The position numbers and the translations under genes are program-made. A stretch of 64,000 nt of DNA, taken from positions 20,581,593 through 20,645,592 of the forward strand of contig OX463846.1 of assembly GCA_949825065.1 (NCBI GenBank), given 5' to 3'. Shown here in pieces: positions 22,191-34,955 of this stretch. Under the pieces are notes generated by a model that worked only from the letters and a program-made list of their open reading frames with translations, was not told the DNA's origin and searched no databases. The stretch is from Odontocerum albicorne. Its lineage: Eukaryota; Arthropoda; Insecta; Trichoptera; Odontoceridae. Numbering within the stretch: the stretch's first letter is position 1; every line of letters starts with the position of its first letter.

Positions 22191-25100
22191 GGAAATAAGA
22201 ATAATTGTGCATTCAAATATATCTTTTCTTAAAACATACAATCGTGTTTTGTTATTTTAATTTCTCGGTCAGTGAAACATTTATTTGAGAAACTTAATGA
22301 AACTCGTGTTACATTTCCAATAGATTTTTTTTGAATGTACAAAACACTGTTTGCTTTAATAAAAGCTTTTATCACGCATCTCAGAGTATTTTTGAGATAT
22401 TTATGAACCACTTGTTAACTGTGATACGGGAAAAAGTAATAATTAAACGGGTTAAGAAATATTTCCATTCCTAATAAGAAATTTTGTAGGACACTCAAGA
22501 TTTTTTTAACATATGTACTTAAGTCTCAGAAAAGGGATACAATGAAAGTAACATTTGTAAAGGCGAGCTATTAACTAGCAAAACTACGCTTTCAAGAACA
22601 AGACATAAAAGTTATAATAATTAATGTCGTAATTTACCAACAATTAAATAAGCTTTTTCCACCCAAAATTTACGAAATATTTTTTTCTTGCCCTTAAAAT
22701 CAAACAGGTTTCACTGACAGAAATTTGAACTTTTGGCCTTTCGTCAGTGGTGTATTTTTATTTAAATAGAGTATATAGATTATAAAATATTTTGTATATT
22801 TTACGGTAGATTTATGTGGTGTTTGATCAGGTAGTTTTGTATTGTAGTGAATTCATTGCAATTGCCACACCAAGTATATATCGTATTGAAATGCAATTCG
22901 AATGTGTGTTTTAATCGATTCAATGGTTCCTGAAATATGTATGAATGTAGATTCCGACTATCACTACGAATATATCAAAAACTTAAGCTGATTCATTTAT
23001 GTTTTATAGAAACAAAACAGTTTTTTTTACTTTATGATTTATTTATACTTGTTTTAAATTTAATTAAGTAATTTTTTATTCAATATCATTTGATAATCCA
23101 CCAGCGTATATAAAAAAAGTTTTAAATAACTTTATTATTTACAGAAAAAACAGACAAATAACCATTTTTTTAAATACTTGAAAAACAAATGAGATGACGT
23201 CATTTATAAGAACTTTTGGTTTGTAACGCATTAATATATTCAGTTTAAAATATATTGAAATATTCAAACTGTCCAGTATATTAGCATGACTATTGCATGA
23301 CATATTATATTTACAATTAACTTTGGAATAAATTAACATCACTCCTAACGAATTATTTTTTACTCAGAATGCAGTATATAATTTTTGTATGTTGTTTATG
23401 TTCATACCGTCATAAAAAAGTGGAATAAACAGTGTTTGATAAAAATAAATTACAATATAATTTTTGCTTCTACGATGAAGTGACGTCAAAGGATAGTTTT
23501 GCTGCTTTCGAAATTTTCCGTGAAAGTACCAGGAACACGTAAGACTATTTGAACTCCTGACCTTATTTATCTTTAAAAACTAGTTTTACTTCTTATGTTA
23601 ACTATGTGAGTAGATGAAGCAGTATATAAGCAGTATATCATCTAAGAATTTGACTGCATACGTCAAATTGTTATGTAAATATGTTTTTATCAGGTCTGCC
23701 GACGCTTGAAGTGCAAAGTAATGTTTTTTTATTATTTGATAAATAGGAGTTTGCTCACAGTTTAATAGAAAGCATGTATAATTGTCTATGCTTGAGAAAC
23801 ACTGAATATTGACTGTATTTAATTTTTTTATGAAAAGTGAGCTGGTGGTTTATCCTTCTTCAGTAAACTTTTACACTGACTGAAAGTATGGAAATTATTT
23901 TGTTTTGTTATGAATAATACAGATTGGAAATTTTATCAAGATTTTGTTAAAGTGACGTGCCATATCTAAAAGTATGAAAATATTTTCAGTGATTTAATCG
24001 ACGAGAATATTATTAAGACAGGTTTTCTATTAGTAAAGACAGCTGAGAACTGAAGTTAAAACTGAGAAGAGGTGTCTAATGAAGAATTATACACAATAGA
24101 AGAGATACAGAAGGTACCATTGTTTGAAAGTTAGTCGATCTGCTTTATATACGTCACAGCCCGAGGCAGGTCCTTGTTAAACAGTTGCAAATTTCCATTC
24201 AGTTTACATTCATTGTGCTTTCCGTTGATAGTATCAAATATCTTATTTATTATTTTCTTTAATGTATTGGATTTATCTTAACTTGTTTTTAGAAACTGTG
24301 AAATAGTATTTGTTCCAAATTCTAAGAGAATATATTAAATATTACACATTGTATGTCACCCCTAAATATGAAGAAATAACACTATATGTCTTTATAAATA
24401 GGACAATTTCATTGAGTGTTAAGTACATCCATGTAAAATACACTTTTTTTGATCAAATATTATTTGGATTTGACATTTTTTTTTAGTTTCATGTAAAGAT
24501 AATATATATTGTGAATATAAGCAAATTAAAAACATATTTTACCGCGTATGTTTTTTAATCAAGGGTTATATAACGGTTGACGTCAGCATCCTAAAACCAT
24601 GAGGACGTAATATTTAACTATTTTGGAAAGTCATAGGGGATTTTGGGAACAAACGAATAAGATAAACATATATAATAAAACTTTATTAAACGAACAGTAC
24701 AGGTCTCATCATATAATCAGTAGGAAAAAATAAGATAGCTTTTTTTTACAGATTCGTGAGTATCATTTTGCTGAGATATCTTCGAAACATTTCCAAAAGT
24801 AACATTAAATGTGAATTAATATTTCCATAATAATAAAAAAACAATTTATAATCAGCCGTTGAGAAAACAGACTCTTCTCAATAGCGTTTTAAATCGGGAG
24901 TCTAGTTCACTATTTTTGACAGATTAAAAATATAAAAAATACATATTTATAAATTGAGTGCACGATACGAAGGTGGTGGCTGTTGCCATAACATGGGTGC
25001 TTCTCCGCATCTGCATATGTTTAGAAAAATGTATTTGGTCAGAACCCCGCAGAAAACTTTCCCAGGGAAAATATACCACATAGAAATCTTTAAAGATCTT

Positions 25101-25417
25101 CCGATATGTGATGTAACAAAATGTTTTAAGTGTAAAACTTTTACAAAAGTTTCAATTAGATCTTTTAAAGGTCAATGTATTTAAAAATCAATGAGTAAAA
25201 ATATTATTGTAGTTATGAGGAGACAGTTTTTTTATACTTTTTGATTTACAAAAAAATATGTATTTATTTAGATTCAAGTTAAAGGTATGATAGTTATAAT
25301 TAATTTTTTAAGAGTGGATTTTTAACACTAAATAAATTAAGAGAAACCTACGTTCATCTTACTGAAATTTATTGACTAAGTGAATAAAATTTTGATATAA
25401 GGAAATAAATAACAAAT
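22191..25417. other. AT-rich stretch, two short repeat fragments, no gene
   Basis: At 23405-23455, TAAAAAAGTGGAATAAACAG and TGTTTGATAAAAATAAATTAC belong to the dispersed family that forms the hairpin at 30488. At 25058-25122 is the partner of the repeat at 841. The plus frame at 24954-25184 runs through the latter and has no known domain. No other structure was recognised. Confidence 0.45.
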
Positions 25418-25590
25418 AGAGAGGGAGACAATTGAGAATATGTATAGATATGGAGGAGGCGAAGATAGTACGAATATGTAGTGATAGAGATATTTTTTCT
25501 CAACTTTTTCAATGGTATTCTATCCTTTTGAAAATTTGGTGCTCTATCTTCTCGGTCTACCCCAGCAGGGAAATGGCGTGATGTTATTTA
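25418..25590 (+). pseudogene. LINE-A tail relic
   Basis: The plus strand reads MEEAKIVRICSDRDI and, after about 60 bp of divergent text, SVYPSREMA and a stop. This corresponds to the RCxDVxEAxxxCxDR...SxYPxREMA end of LINE-A. Confidence 0.65.
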
Positions 25591-26469
25591 ACTATATTTT
25601 TACCTGTTTATTTATCTACTGGAAATAATTACATTATTTCTTGACAGTTAAATGTTGTCGTTCAAATAAGAAAGAGTCACTCACAAAATAAGTATTTCTT
25701 TAAACCAACCTTTAAATGAGTCTATCCTATTATTTTAAAGAAAGTAAATATGTAAACTAAGTTGTTAAACCTTCTTTGCCAAAACTTGGGTAGCCTTGGG
25801 TTGTGGCATATTAATCAATGAACAGAGGAATATATTGGACGAACAGTAACGGGATGCATTAATGTATGTTCATTTACTTACTACCTACCCGTTGATATTT
25901 GTGAAGCTAAAGGCAGTGTAGTGTACAAAGTACAAGTTTCAGGAATTTGTCTTTAAAATTAAAATATGCGTTTTAGGAATAATGCAACATTAGTTATATA
26001 CTTACGATATTCGCTAAAATACAACATTCATATTAAAAATATATATTCACCCTAAAATTTCACATAAATGCACAAAATCATTTAAGATATGAAATTTCAA
26101 TAAGCTTGTCTTCAAATATTCGTAAAACAAAATCTTTTATTAAATTAAATATTTGATTGCAAATAATTCAGTCTAAGGTTAATTGTTGTAAAATGTATTA
26201 TTTTATAATCTTTTCAAACCAATTGATGAATTATGTAAAGGATTGTTTTATGTTTTGGCGTTAATAAGCAAAATTTAAAATAAACTTGTATAAAAGATCG
26301 TTAGATTTACTAAAACAAATATCACTGTATTTTTTGCAACCGACACTATTATTTTCCTACGGTTGCTTAGCAAAATTTTCAGTCTAAAGATTTTTTTAAA
26401 TTTTTATCCTCTTGAACATTTTTTACTCCTTTGATCCTATAACATCCTTCAACAAATCCATATTGGTGA
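25591..26469. other. AT-rich stretch, no gene seen
   Basis: Nothing supportable recognised. Confidence 0.4.
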
Positions 26470-26725
26470 TTCGGGCTTATTGAATATCGTGACTTGAAGA
26501 CAAGCCTTCAAGCAACAGCCCCGTTAAAAGAAGTTTCGGTATAATAAAAAATTGAGTAGGAATGGAACTTACGGTTCGTCATCACATTTGTTGGCCATAC
26601 TGCCCAGCACGCGAGGAGGCAACAACACTCGCACATTTCTAGAATGTTGTTACGAAACTGGAAGCCCTTTTTTATCGGGTGGAAATTAAGCGTCTTACCA
26701 ACTAGACCATGGAGGACATCAAGTG
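26470..26725 (-). repeat. SINE-B
   Basis: On the minus strand the head ATGGTCTAGTTGGTAAGACG (26690-26712) is tRNA-like and the B-box region (GGCTTCCAGTTTCGTAAC) is degraded. The body shares ACGGTTCGTCATCACATTTGTTGGC and TACTGCC with the SINE-B copy at 3240-3515. Confidence 0.6.
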
Positions 26726-27109
26726 AGAGAAAAAAAAACAATTGGACGTTTAATACAAATAATCAACTCACGAAATATATGTTCTTCAGGTTACTTGGTA
26801 TATTAAATTAGGATATCTCATTTATCTTCAAAGCTACTGGTACTAGATTTGACGTATTGAAGGAAATAATAAAGAAGATTAATACAAGAAAAAATACGAT
26901 TGTTTTATAGATTCTTAATCGTTACAAAAATAAAAAATATTGGACTGCTAAATATAATAATAAGCCCAAATTCAGCTTAATATCGAGATATTACCACAAC
27001 ATCTATTGCTCACATAAAGCATCATTTTATATATTAATTACTTGAAGTCACATAAAAGCATTGCAAGCGAATTTATTAATTAGGTAAAATGAAAAAAGCA
27101 TGTTGAGGT
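26726..27109. other. AT-rich stretch, no gene seen
   Basis: Nothing supportable recognised. Confidence 0.4.
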
Positions 27110-27440
27110 TGTTTAGAGATGCTGAACGGATGGGCATTAAAAAATCTATCTAAACAAATTTGTGAGACTGATTTTCAATGAGATATGAAAAAACTCACTT
27201 ATAATGTGTAGAAGATGATCGACAAAAATCTTGGAAGAAGGCAACGGAGAAAAATATGGATGGACTAGGTCAATGAAATTTTGAAAGAAGGAAAGGCCAG
27301 GTTTAAAAGAAAAAGAATGAACCGATTGATAATATGTATGAAAGTGGAGGAGGCGAAGGAAGTATGTCGTGATAGGTAAATTTGGCGCTATGTTCTCTCT
27401 GTATATTCCCACAGGGAAATGGCGTGTATGTACGTCAACA
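27110..27440 (+). pseudogene. LINE-A tail relic
   Basis: The plus-strand frame gives GRRQRRKIWMD-stop-VNEILKEGKARFKRKRMNR, MKVEEAKEVCRDR, then IWRYVLSVYSHREMA and a stop near 27421. It is the clearest example of the LINE-A end and defines the text GGGAAATGGCGTGTATGTACG that is interrupted by Transib at the other locus. The opposite-strand frame at 27146-27472 is a shadow. Confidence 0.75.
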
Positions 27441-30400
27441 TTTGTGCATGAGTCGAGGATTTGATGGATCAAGTGACGTTACATGTGGATACAGTCCAGT
27501 TTTTTTTATAGTTTTTAAGTCCATAATGATAAATGACATTTTTTCCTCGTTTTGAATTCATTTATCAATTTTATGCATCACGATTTTTTCCCCTTTCTAT
27601 TTACTTAAAAAAATAAGTCAAAAGTGTAAATTTCATAATTTTATTTAGTCTAAAAAAAAGTCATCCCATGTATCCCCTTCTTCTTTTGAATATTGAAGTT
27701 TGGGTTTCTCTTATCGTGCCAAATGCGTTAATTTATTCCACTCAGAATTCTTCCACCTGGACAGCACCGAGCATTCTACGTATCATGTTCGTTCCGAAGC
27801 AAGACACACATGGACTATTCCTTACAGTAAACAAATAGAGTCGATCCACCTCGCAACATTCCCCATTTTGACATGCCCTTCGTTCTTCCAAATCCTGTTA
27901 AGGGCCTAAAGAGATTTTCAGGTCATCCAGGGAAGTTTGAAGCTACGTGGTAATGTCTCTACAGATCAAATCTACCCGCTGTGGGTTAATGTTCCTCTCC
28001 AAAAGTTTATCCTGGCAATAGAAGGTGGTTGTTCCTAAAGCTTAGTGGCCCTAGTGAAAGTGTGCCTGAATTTCAACCTAGATATACACAACCCTTTGAC
28101 TTATACAATATTTCCTTAAATAACTCGAAAAAAGAGGAATAAAACTTTTTTTGCTTGCAGATGTCCATTTAACGAATTTAACAATAAATTATAGATAGAT
28201 AAGAAATATTGAATGTGTAACTCATTACATAACGATTAAAAAATAGTTGTTGATTCTAGATGTAACTGAGGTAACATTAAAAAATATTGAAATATTTTAA
28301 ACTTAAACGGAATTTAAAGAACGAACATTTGTTTGATCCTTATTTTCGTTGTTAAAATCATTATTTTGCGAACGATAGACTTCCGCTATCAGAAAAAAAC
28401 TCTCAAATAACCGGGTTCCGTTTACTTCCAATTTCCGTTACCGACTGCTTTGATTCTCAGCACCGGGAAATCTGTTTGTCAAACTCTTCCGATAAATCCT
28501 TTTCGTTTCAAAACATTGTGGCATTCTTTCAAGCGGTGCTTCCTACTTTTGTTTCCGTCAAATGTGTTAAAGAGCTCTATTGAGCGTAATGTTCCGGACA
28601 TTTAGTTGACGATAGTCTTTGGTTGGTTGAATTCGTTCTAAAGTTTATCGACTTAACACATTGTGTATAGGAAAACACCTTTGAGATTCGAAGCTTAGTA
28701 AAATGAGGTTGATTGTACAAAAAGTTTTTGTTAAATGTTTGTTGAATATGTTACAATCAATATAACCTATAATTTTTCTTGCTTTGTTTTTTTTTCTCTC
28801 ACACCTCCAGATAATTTATTTTAAAAAAGCTTTACATTTTCTATAATTCCGAGTTGTCCATTTGTCAAAATAAAACACACAGTATCACAAAGGTACCCAT
28901 TTTTTTAACGCTTAAACTTAAAACAAAATTATATTTCAAAATGACTTAAGTTTGTGATGAACACACTTTCTTGTGATGTTTTGTTTTGAATCAAATTGAT
29001 TTAAAATATATTGTTGTTGGAAAACACACATACTCGTATATCAATTTACAATATTATGCACAATTGATAATACTCAGTGTACACGTCACAAATTTTTGAA
29101 TAAATATGAAGAGAGGCATAATTTTCTTATGTCCGAGTGATATGCGCAAGTATTATGTGTAGTGCGCGGCTAGATTAAAGGGAACACTCGATAGGTCTTG
29201 ACTATGATCCTTGATGGGATTTGACTACCTTAATGATCCGTCACCATTTTTGTCTATCTGCAGCAACTCTTCTCCAGATTCTTACGTAAATCCATCTAAA
29301 CTTCGGTTTCGCCACTCTTTTCCATTCTATTGGATTACTGAGCAGACTTTGATCACAGGCTCCTCATTTTTTTACAATATTGTCTACTTATCGCCAAGTT
29401 TTGTGTTACATATACAACTCCAGATATCAATAAGAAGAAAAACATTAAATATCAAAGTAGTGTAATGATTAGAATGAAAAAAATACCGTGAAGGTTCCCT
29501 AAACTACACTGGCTTGATAGTTTTTAAAATGATACTCAGAGCTTTGCTATTACCAACTTACGACAGGTCAACTAAAGTTTAATGAAGAGTTGCTGACAAG
29601 TCAACTTTCGACGTAAATTACTTTTAATATAACGCAATAATACAGTTCACAATAAGAACAGGATTTTTCAGATAATTATGGCAGATATCTGATCATTTTT
29701 GTTGTTATGTTAATTGTTTATTTATTTATAATATCCAATTCAATATTAGTTTTGATAACGGTTAACATACCGCTCATATTTTATGATCGAATTATACAAA
29801 GCTTGAATAAAGTTTAATAATTTTATTCTTTACTAATCATGGAAGTATGGTGTGGTACCGACACATACTTTTTTCTGTAATGTTTGAGATATTAGTCTTA
29901 TAATTGAAAAAAAAGGTAAAGAACTAAGCATACAAAAATGGTCACAAACATTTTTATGTAACTAAATTAATATGTATCCTTAATAGTTTAATATATTTGA
30001 AAAATTAAAATATTTTATTCTAAACGATTGATTAAAAAGCTTATTTTTATCATGCTAGAACTAACTTTCATTAAAAAATGATTTAGTTATCTTCAATAGA
30101 ACAATTATAATAGCATTTAGCCCCATCTAAGCGATCCCAAAAATCCGAATTATTTTAAGGACACATTGTAAGTAAAATAGATTTATATGAGATCCAAAAA
30201 TAAAAAAAAAACATTGTCAAACATGCTATCAGCAATTAATTCAATATGTAAGCTATAAAGCTACAGTCTGAACACGACTGTTTCTGACAAGTTGAATTGT
30301 TTTGATTTTTTTATTTCTTTAATAAATACACTTACCTTTGATGTGATTTTATTTTGGAACCTCTGAAACTATTTAATTAAAGTTTTTTTTTCTAGATACT

Positions 30401-30487
30401 TCATCTTTTTATTTCGATCTCAACAATGTTCTGCAATAGCCTTGCAATAAAGTTACCTTAAAAGATAAACAAACGTGAGTTCATATT
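27441..30487. other. 3-kb AT-rich stretch, no gene seen
   Basis: No domain-bearing frame. The plus frame at 27700-27909 and the moderately GC-richer blocks at 27745-28040 and 28370-28640 could be old repeats or exonic relics, but I recognise no motif in them. ATACTCGTAT lies at 29030-29039. Confidence 0.4.
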
Positions 30488-30697
30488 GCAATTTTATTTA
30501 TCACACACTGTTTATTCCATTTTATGTAACAGCATAAACCTACCGGGTTCAAGGTTTTCACCTCATCATCAGGGGAGCACAAACAAGACAGAATAATCAT
30601 ATTTGTGCTCCCCTGATGATGAGGTGAAAGCCTTGAAACCGGTAGGGTTGTACCGTTACATAAAGTGGAATAAACAGTGTTTGATAAAACAAATTAC
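30488..30697. repeat. Large hairpin: 96-bp inverted arms, 18-nt loop
   Basis: Left arm 30488-30583 and right arm 30602-30697 are near-perfect reverse complements (about 88 percent), separated by CAAGACAGAATAATCATA. Both arms carry CCCTGATGATGAGGTGAAA, CCTTGAAACCGG-like text and GGAATAAACAGTG, so the same unit lies twice head-to-head. Single copies of the outer part occur at 630-730 and 23405-23455. The CTGATGA...GAAA order resembles the conserved core of hammerhead ribozymes, which are known from the terminal repeats of Penelope-like elements. Pairing of stem I is not convincing by eye, so that link is only a hypothesis. Confidence 0.8.
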
Positions 30698-30794
30698 AGT
30701 GTCTATAAACCTCCACAATGTTAATGCCTTAACTATAAATAATATATGAGTGTTGATGCTAAAATGATAAAAAAAATCAAAACGATTAAAAAAA

Positions 30795-31055
30795 ACACTT
30801 TATTCTCCCTTCGTATGATACACTTTAACATATTTGGTGATTAATGGCGGGTCTAAATGTACCTGAGATACAGGGATGTCTTCGACATCACCAACGGAGT
30901 CTTCGGGCTTAGAACCTTTGTAGTAAGCACATACTCTTATTGGCAATTATATATTAAGGATTTTTTTTAACAGACAAATACCCTTTTTTTTGAATCGTCA
31001 TGAACTCAACACCTCGGGTAGAATTCAAGCGTTTTATCAACTAGGCTACGAAACC
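30795..31055 (-). repeat. SINE-B
   Basis: Shares CTCCCTTCGTATGATACA, GGAGTCTTCGGGCTTAGAACC, AAGCACATA and TTGGCAATT with the SINE-B copies at 3240 and 63660. The tRNA-like head complement is CAAGCGTTTTATCAACTAGG at 31029-31048. The B-box is largely lost. Confidence 0.65.
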
Positions 31056-32470
31056 TGTCTCTTAAACAAGCAAACACTTTATTTTTATTATTAATTTATA
31101 ATAATTTGGCATAAAAAATGAAAACTCTGGTTTTATTTTGTCTAGTGTAAAAAAATTATAATACATATATTTAGAAATATTACATGGAGTCTAATGTACT
31201 TTACCGATACAGCGAGTACTTGATGATTTCTTAAGGTTTCATTATGATTTATAATTTTATTTACTTATAATACCAAGATGAGTAGAATGTTGATATTTTT
31301 TGTTTAGAAACTTTTGATAATGTTCTCAATATCAATTTCAAATAATGCGACCGATCATTAAAACGCCAAGCAAATGAACAGTGTGATGTTTGTTTTTAAT
31401 AAGTTTTAATTGGGATCCAGTATCGAATATGTCGATGATGTCGCAAATTAATTGTTTCGAACAATTACTATATAAATACATATTTTCAGTATTTATCGTG
31501 AAATCGTTTTTAGTTTGCACAAAAAGTACACTATTAGCGTTAAAAATTGAAAAAAATTATTATCGAACATTTAATATACAATAGTTTATGTTTTCTTTTT
31601 TAATGATTAATTCCTAGAGGTGGGTTTAAAACATCGTTTTTTTTAAATGTAGAAAAAAATTGATGTTCTGTTACTACTTTAATAAAATCAAAATAAACAT
31701 AAATAAACATTGTTGTTTTATACACAATTATTGACAAAGATAGAGGAGACGACTGCTTGTAAATGCTTTAAATAAACTTAAGAAATTTGTATTTTTAGTT
31801 ATTTTTTTTGAGCGTACACTTTCAAATTTAGTTCGTTTTGGCATTCCAACTGTCTCGCGGGTCGTCTCATGCTGAGTGACAAGATTAAAAGAATAAAGAA
31901 AGCATTTCGAAAAAAAAAAAAATTCGAAGAAAACTATATATCAATGTCACGTCAAAAAAGTTTCGAGATTCTAAGATAAAAATTTAATGTTTGAATGTCA
32001 AGTTTTGAATTTATTTAATTGTATTAGAAAAAAAAATAAAGTATCAATTATTCTTAATTAATGTTGAACATAAAAAAAACGTACGATACTTCTTTTGGTC
32101 TCTCTGAAAAACGATAAAGAAAAGTAAGAAAGACCAGACGATAAAGAAAAGTAAGAGAGACCAAAGTAAGTGTAGGAGAATGTAAATGTGAAAGAGTGTA
32201 TATTGTAAAGGAAAGTTTGGTACACTGTCATCTCTACCTACTAACAGGAACGGTGTATTTTTATTCATGTTGATTTACTACGTACGTTACTTTTTTGTTT
32301 AAAAAATATTATTTATATTCATTTGTAGTACGCCATGTGTTGAGCTTATTCGACTGTTTTCATTAATGAAAAGCCACGGATCATTTATTTGTTAAAAAAA
32401 ATCAATGTTGCATTATCCGTGTTCTAGCGTGACACCTAGCTTTCAACTCAATTTTTTTAAATATATTTTA
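31056..32470. other. AT-rich stretch, no gene; small 31-bp duplication
   Basis: The unit ACGATAAAGAAAAGTAAGA followed by AAGACC or GAGACC occurs twice in a row at about 32109-32165. Otherwise nothing recognised. Confidence 0.4.
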
Positions 32471-32800
32471 CCCTCGTTTTCATTTAAGACCTCTTGAACA
32501 TCTTTCTGGTAAATTGTAAGATATAATGTGTTTCATTGCTAATTTTTCTTTGATTGATGTCTAAATTTTATTTTTACTTTTTATATTGTTCATAAATGTT
32601 ATAAGGGTAAATTATCATTTGAATATTTCTTGCAACCATGTAACTTATTTTATGTACTTTTGTCTGGTTGAATGGATGAGATTGTCCCCTGACAATTAGC
32701 TCGCCAGATTGTTTTGCAATGAAGTGTTAAATAAATAAGAAATTATCTCATGGCAATATGCCCGCCAGGTTGTAGTCCATACAACTTAAGTGTAATATTG
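32471..32800 (+). repeat. Two SINE-A tail fragments
   Basis: 32475-32530 has TTTTCATTTAAGACCTCTTG and CATCTTTCTGG. 32660-32720 has TCTGGTTGAATGGATGAGATTG and GCTCGCCAGATTG. 32745-32800 has CTCATGGCAATATGCCCGCC and AGGTTGTAGTCCATACAAC. They are consecutive or duplicated pieces of the SINE-A body and tail, with insertions between them. Confidence 0.6.
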
Positions 32801-32920
32801 TAGTGATTATATGCTCGTAATATCTGCGTTTTCTTCTGAAACTATTGTAGGTGTATGTGATTAACACCAGTGGAATAAACATACAATTATAACAAACAAT
32901 TTGATGTTCAATTCTCGTAT

Positions 32921-32954
32921 TGAGGACAGGTTTATGTACATAAACCTGTCCTCA
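32921..32954. repeat. Perfect 34-bp palindrome
   Basis: Each half is 17 bases, beginning TGAGGACAGGTTTATGT, and the centre is at 32937/32938. There is no loop, so it would form a tight cruciform. It is not part of a recognised repeat family. Confidence 0.9.
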
Positions 32955-33184
32955 TACAAAGGGATCCGTCAGTCAGGGCACTAATCTGTGTTATCGATTA
33001 GCTTTGAGCTAACAGTGGTGCATTCATAGAAGGTTCAAATAAATTAACCTATTACTGTTTATTGTATATTATTTTTATTGTTTTTTTTTAATTTTATTTT
33101 AATTCTATTTATGCTGTTAATAAACAAGCGGGCATTTCCAATTAATTTTCAATTGCTAATGCTTACATTTTCACACTATATTCG

Positions 33185-33520
33185 TCACTTGTGAACCTGT
33201 CGAGGATATGGTTGTAAAGGCAAAATTGAGGTGGACTGGACATATGATGCGCATGGGCGACCATAGACTCAAAAAACTTGTCTAATAGGAGAAGTACAGG
33301 CCAAGAAAAGGATTGGTGGGCAAAGAAAGAGCTTTGAGTACAGTTTGCGAGAGTCCCGACTTTGTGCGGGGCACCTGAGGACAGGGAGCAGGTGGCTCAG
33401 GACCGTGGAGAGTCAGCTGTTCTTGGGGTGATTGCGTCTCAACGATAAAGGTGTGAGAAAATGCGTCAGTATAACCACGCGACTCACCAAGATCCACATG
33501 TCATAAACATCTACGGGAGG
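33185..33520 (+). pseudogene. LINE tail relic, second lineage (GGQRKxFxxSL type)
   Basis: The plus strand reads VVKAKLRWTGHMMRMGDHRL, then KRIGGQRKSFEYSLRES, then after a frameshift EDREQVAQDRGE and continues to about 33520. This is the LRWxGHxxRMxDxRL...GGQxKRFxDxLxxSL...AxDRxxWR tail found at the C-terminus of many non-LTR reverse transcriptases. It differs from LINE-A by the GGQ motif and is shared with 56650-56880. The minus-strand frame at 33282-33497 is a shadow. Confidence 0.75.
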
Positions 33521-34597
33521 AAGTGTGCATGAACAATTTTGTTATCTGCTATGTTTTATCTCATCTCCCATGCTATTTATGTTTATAAATGTACAATGCA
33601 TTCCTATAGGAGACTAGATATTTTTGTTATGTTATATCTTTAAATGTAAAAAATGTATAACAAGGTGACTTTTTTGCAAAGGGAAAGCGAGGGATGATAA
33701 ACTTCAGAGGTCTCCACTAGGCATGTGAGTTAATGAGAGATACGGATGTTGAGCGCAAAATGTTGATGTGTCAGCTGAAATTATAATGTGATCGAATATA
33801 TGTTATGTGTTATGTTATTGAGTGAGATTTCTAAGCACGTGAATGCAGGTTGTCTATATTTAATCTGAGTTTTTAAGCATTAACGAAATATATATGAAAT
33901 TCGTTATTAGGTAATGATACCAATTTCTAACAAGCGTTGGTAAATTTTATCTCTTTTTTCACAAAAAGGGGAGGTAATGTACTTTACAAGTATTTTTACA
34001 ATTAAGTTTGCCTTTACATTCAAATGCACATAAATTTATATCAAAATTAGTCATTTTAAATGTCAAATAAATTAATATAAAGTGACCAAGTATTTCACAG
34101 TCGGACATTTTGGGTCTTAAAGAAATTAATTTTTAATTTTTAAACACTATTCGTTCCTTTTACTCGTATATTAAAATGAACCAATAGAACGATCGGTGAT
34201 ATTTTATTATAAACAAATTGCACTGGCACCTATGGGTTAAGACGTGAAAATGTATTGATATTGCGTTCAATCAAGATTCTATTGTTCAAATTTGTTCAGC
34301 GAACAATATAAATGCAATTTTCTTGAGTCGTAGAGCTTTGAACTAACTTTATTGTCGTCTGAAGAGAAAATTATAGAAAGTTGATCACATGCCCAAATTC
34401 CTTATATTGTTATTTTAAAATAACCGTTTTTGTAAATACTTAAATTTTGGAAAAACTGAATGATGTACTCGTATGTTATAATTTTTTTATCTCAATTAAC
34501 ATACTTGTTGAAAGGCACTGTCGATATGGGAAAACTTAGTAAAACTCCATAATATATTTATATTAAAATAAATCAAACATTTAATTTAATATTATTG
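33521..34597. other. AT-rich stretch, no gene seen
   Basis: Nothing supportable recognised. Confidence 0.4.
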
Positions 34598-34702
34598 TAC
34601 TAACTTTTCGCTCCTTTATCGGTTTTGCATCAGCGAGCATTTTTAGAATCGATTATTTGGGGATGTTCGCTGAGCGAAACCGGTGAATGGACAAAAAGTT
34701 TG
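34598..34702. repeat. Imperfect inverted repeat, MITE-like
   Basis: The left arm AACTTTTCGCTCC...ATCGGTTTTGCATCAGCGAGCAT and the right arm (complement of ATGTTCGCTGAGCGAAACCGG...AAAAAGTTT) pair over about 38 bases with roughly 75 percent identity, around a loop of about 25 bases. Ends and target duplication are unclear, so the element class is open. Confidence 0.55.
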
Positions 34703-34955
34703 TGAATTATACAAAATAAACTTTTTTATTCATTTTTGTATTCAATTGGAATAAAAAAGAAAAAACATATATGTTTCATATATTTAGTTGACCATCCACG
34801 TTTTTTTCTCTTTGAAATGCCAGATAAACTGTATATCCTCTCATGCAGCAATGCACACAAACTTTGAAATATCTGCCTAGTTAGTAAGAAAAAATTGCCC
34901 AATTGCAATAATCCCTCTAAACGTACGTTTTACATTTAGTAAAAACTATACTATA

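Noticed and set aside
27146..27472. 108-residue minus-strand frame
   Set aside because: It is the antisense shadow of the LINE-A tail on the plus strand, where the conserved motifs are.
30612..30660. Functional hammerhead ribozyme
   Set aside because: Core words are present, but stem I pairing and the cleavage triplet are not convincing by eye. Retained only as a hypothesis in the findings.
33282..33497. 71-residue minus-strand frame
   Set aside because: Shadow of the LINE tail with RWTGH and GGQRK motifs on the plus strand.
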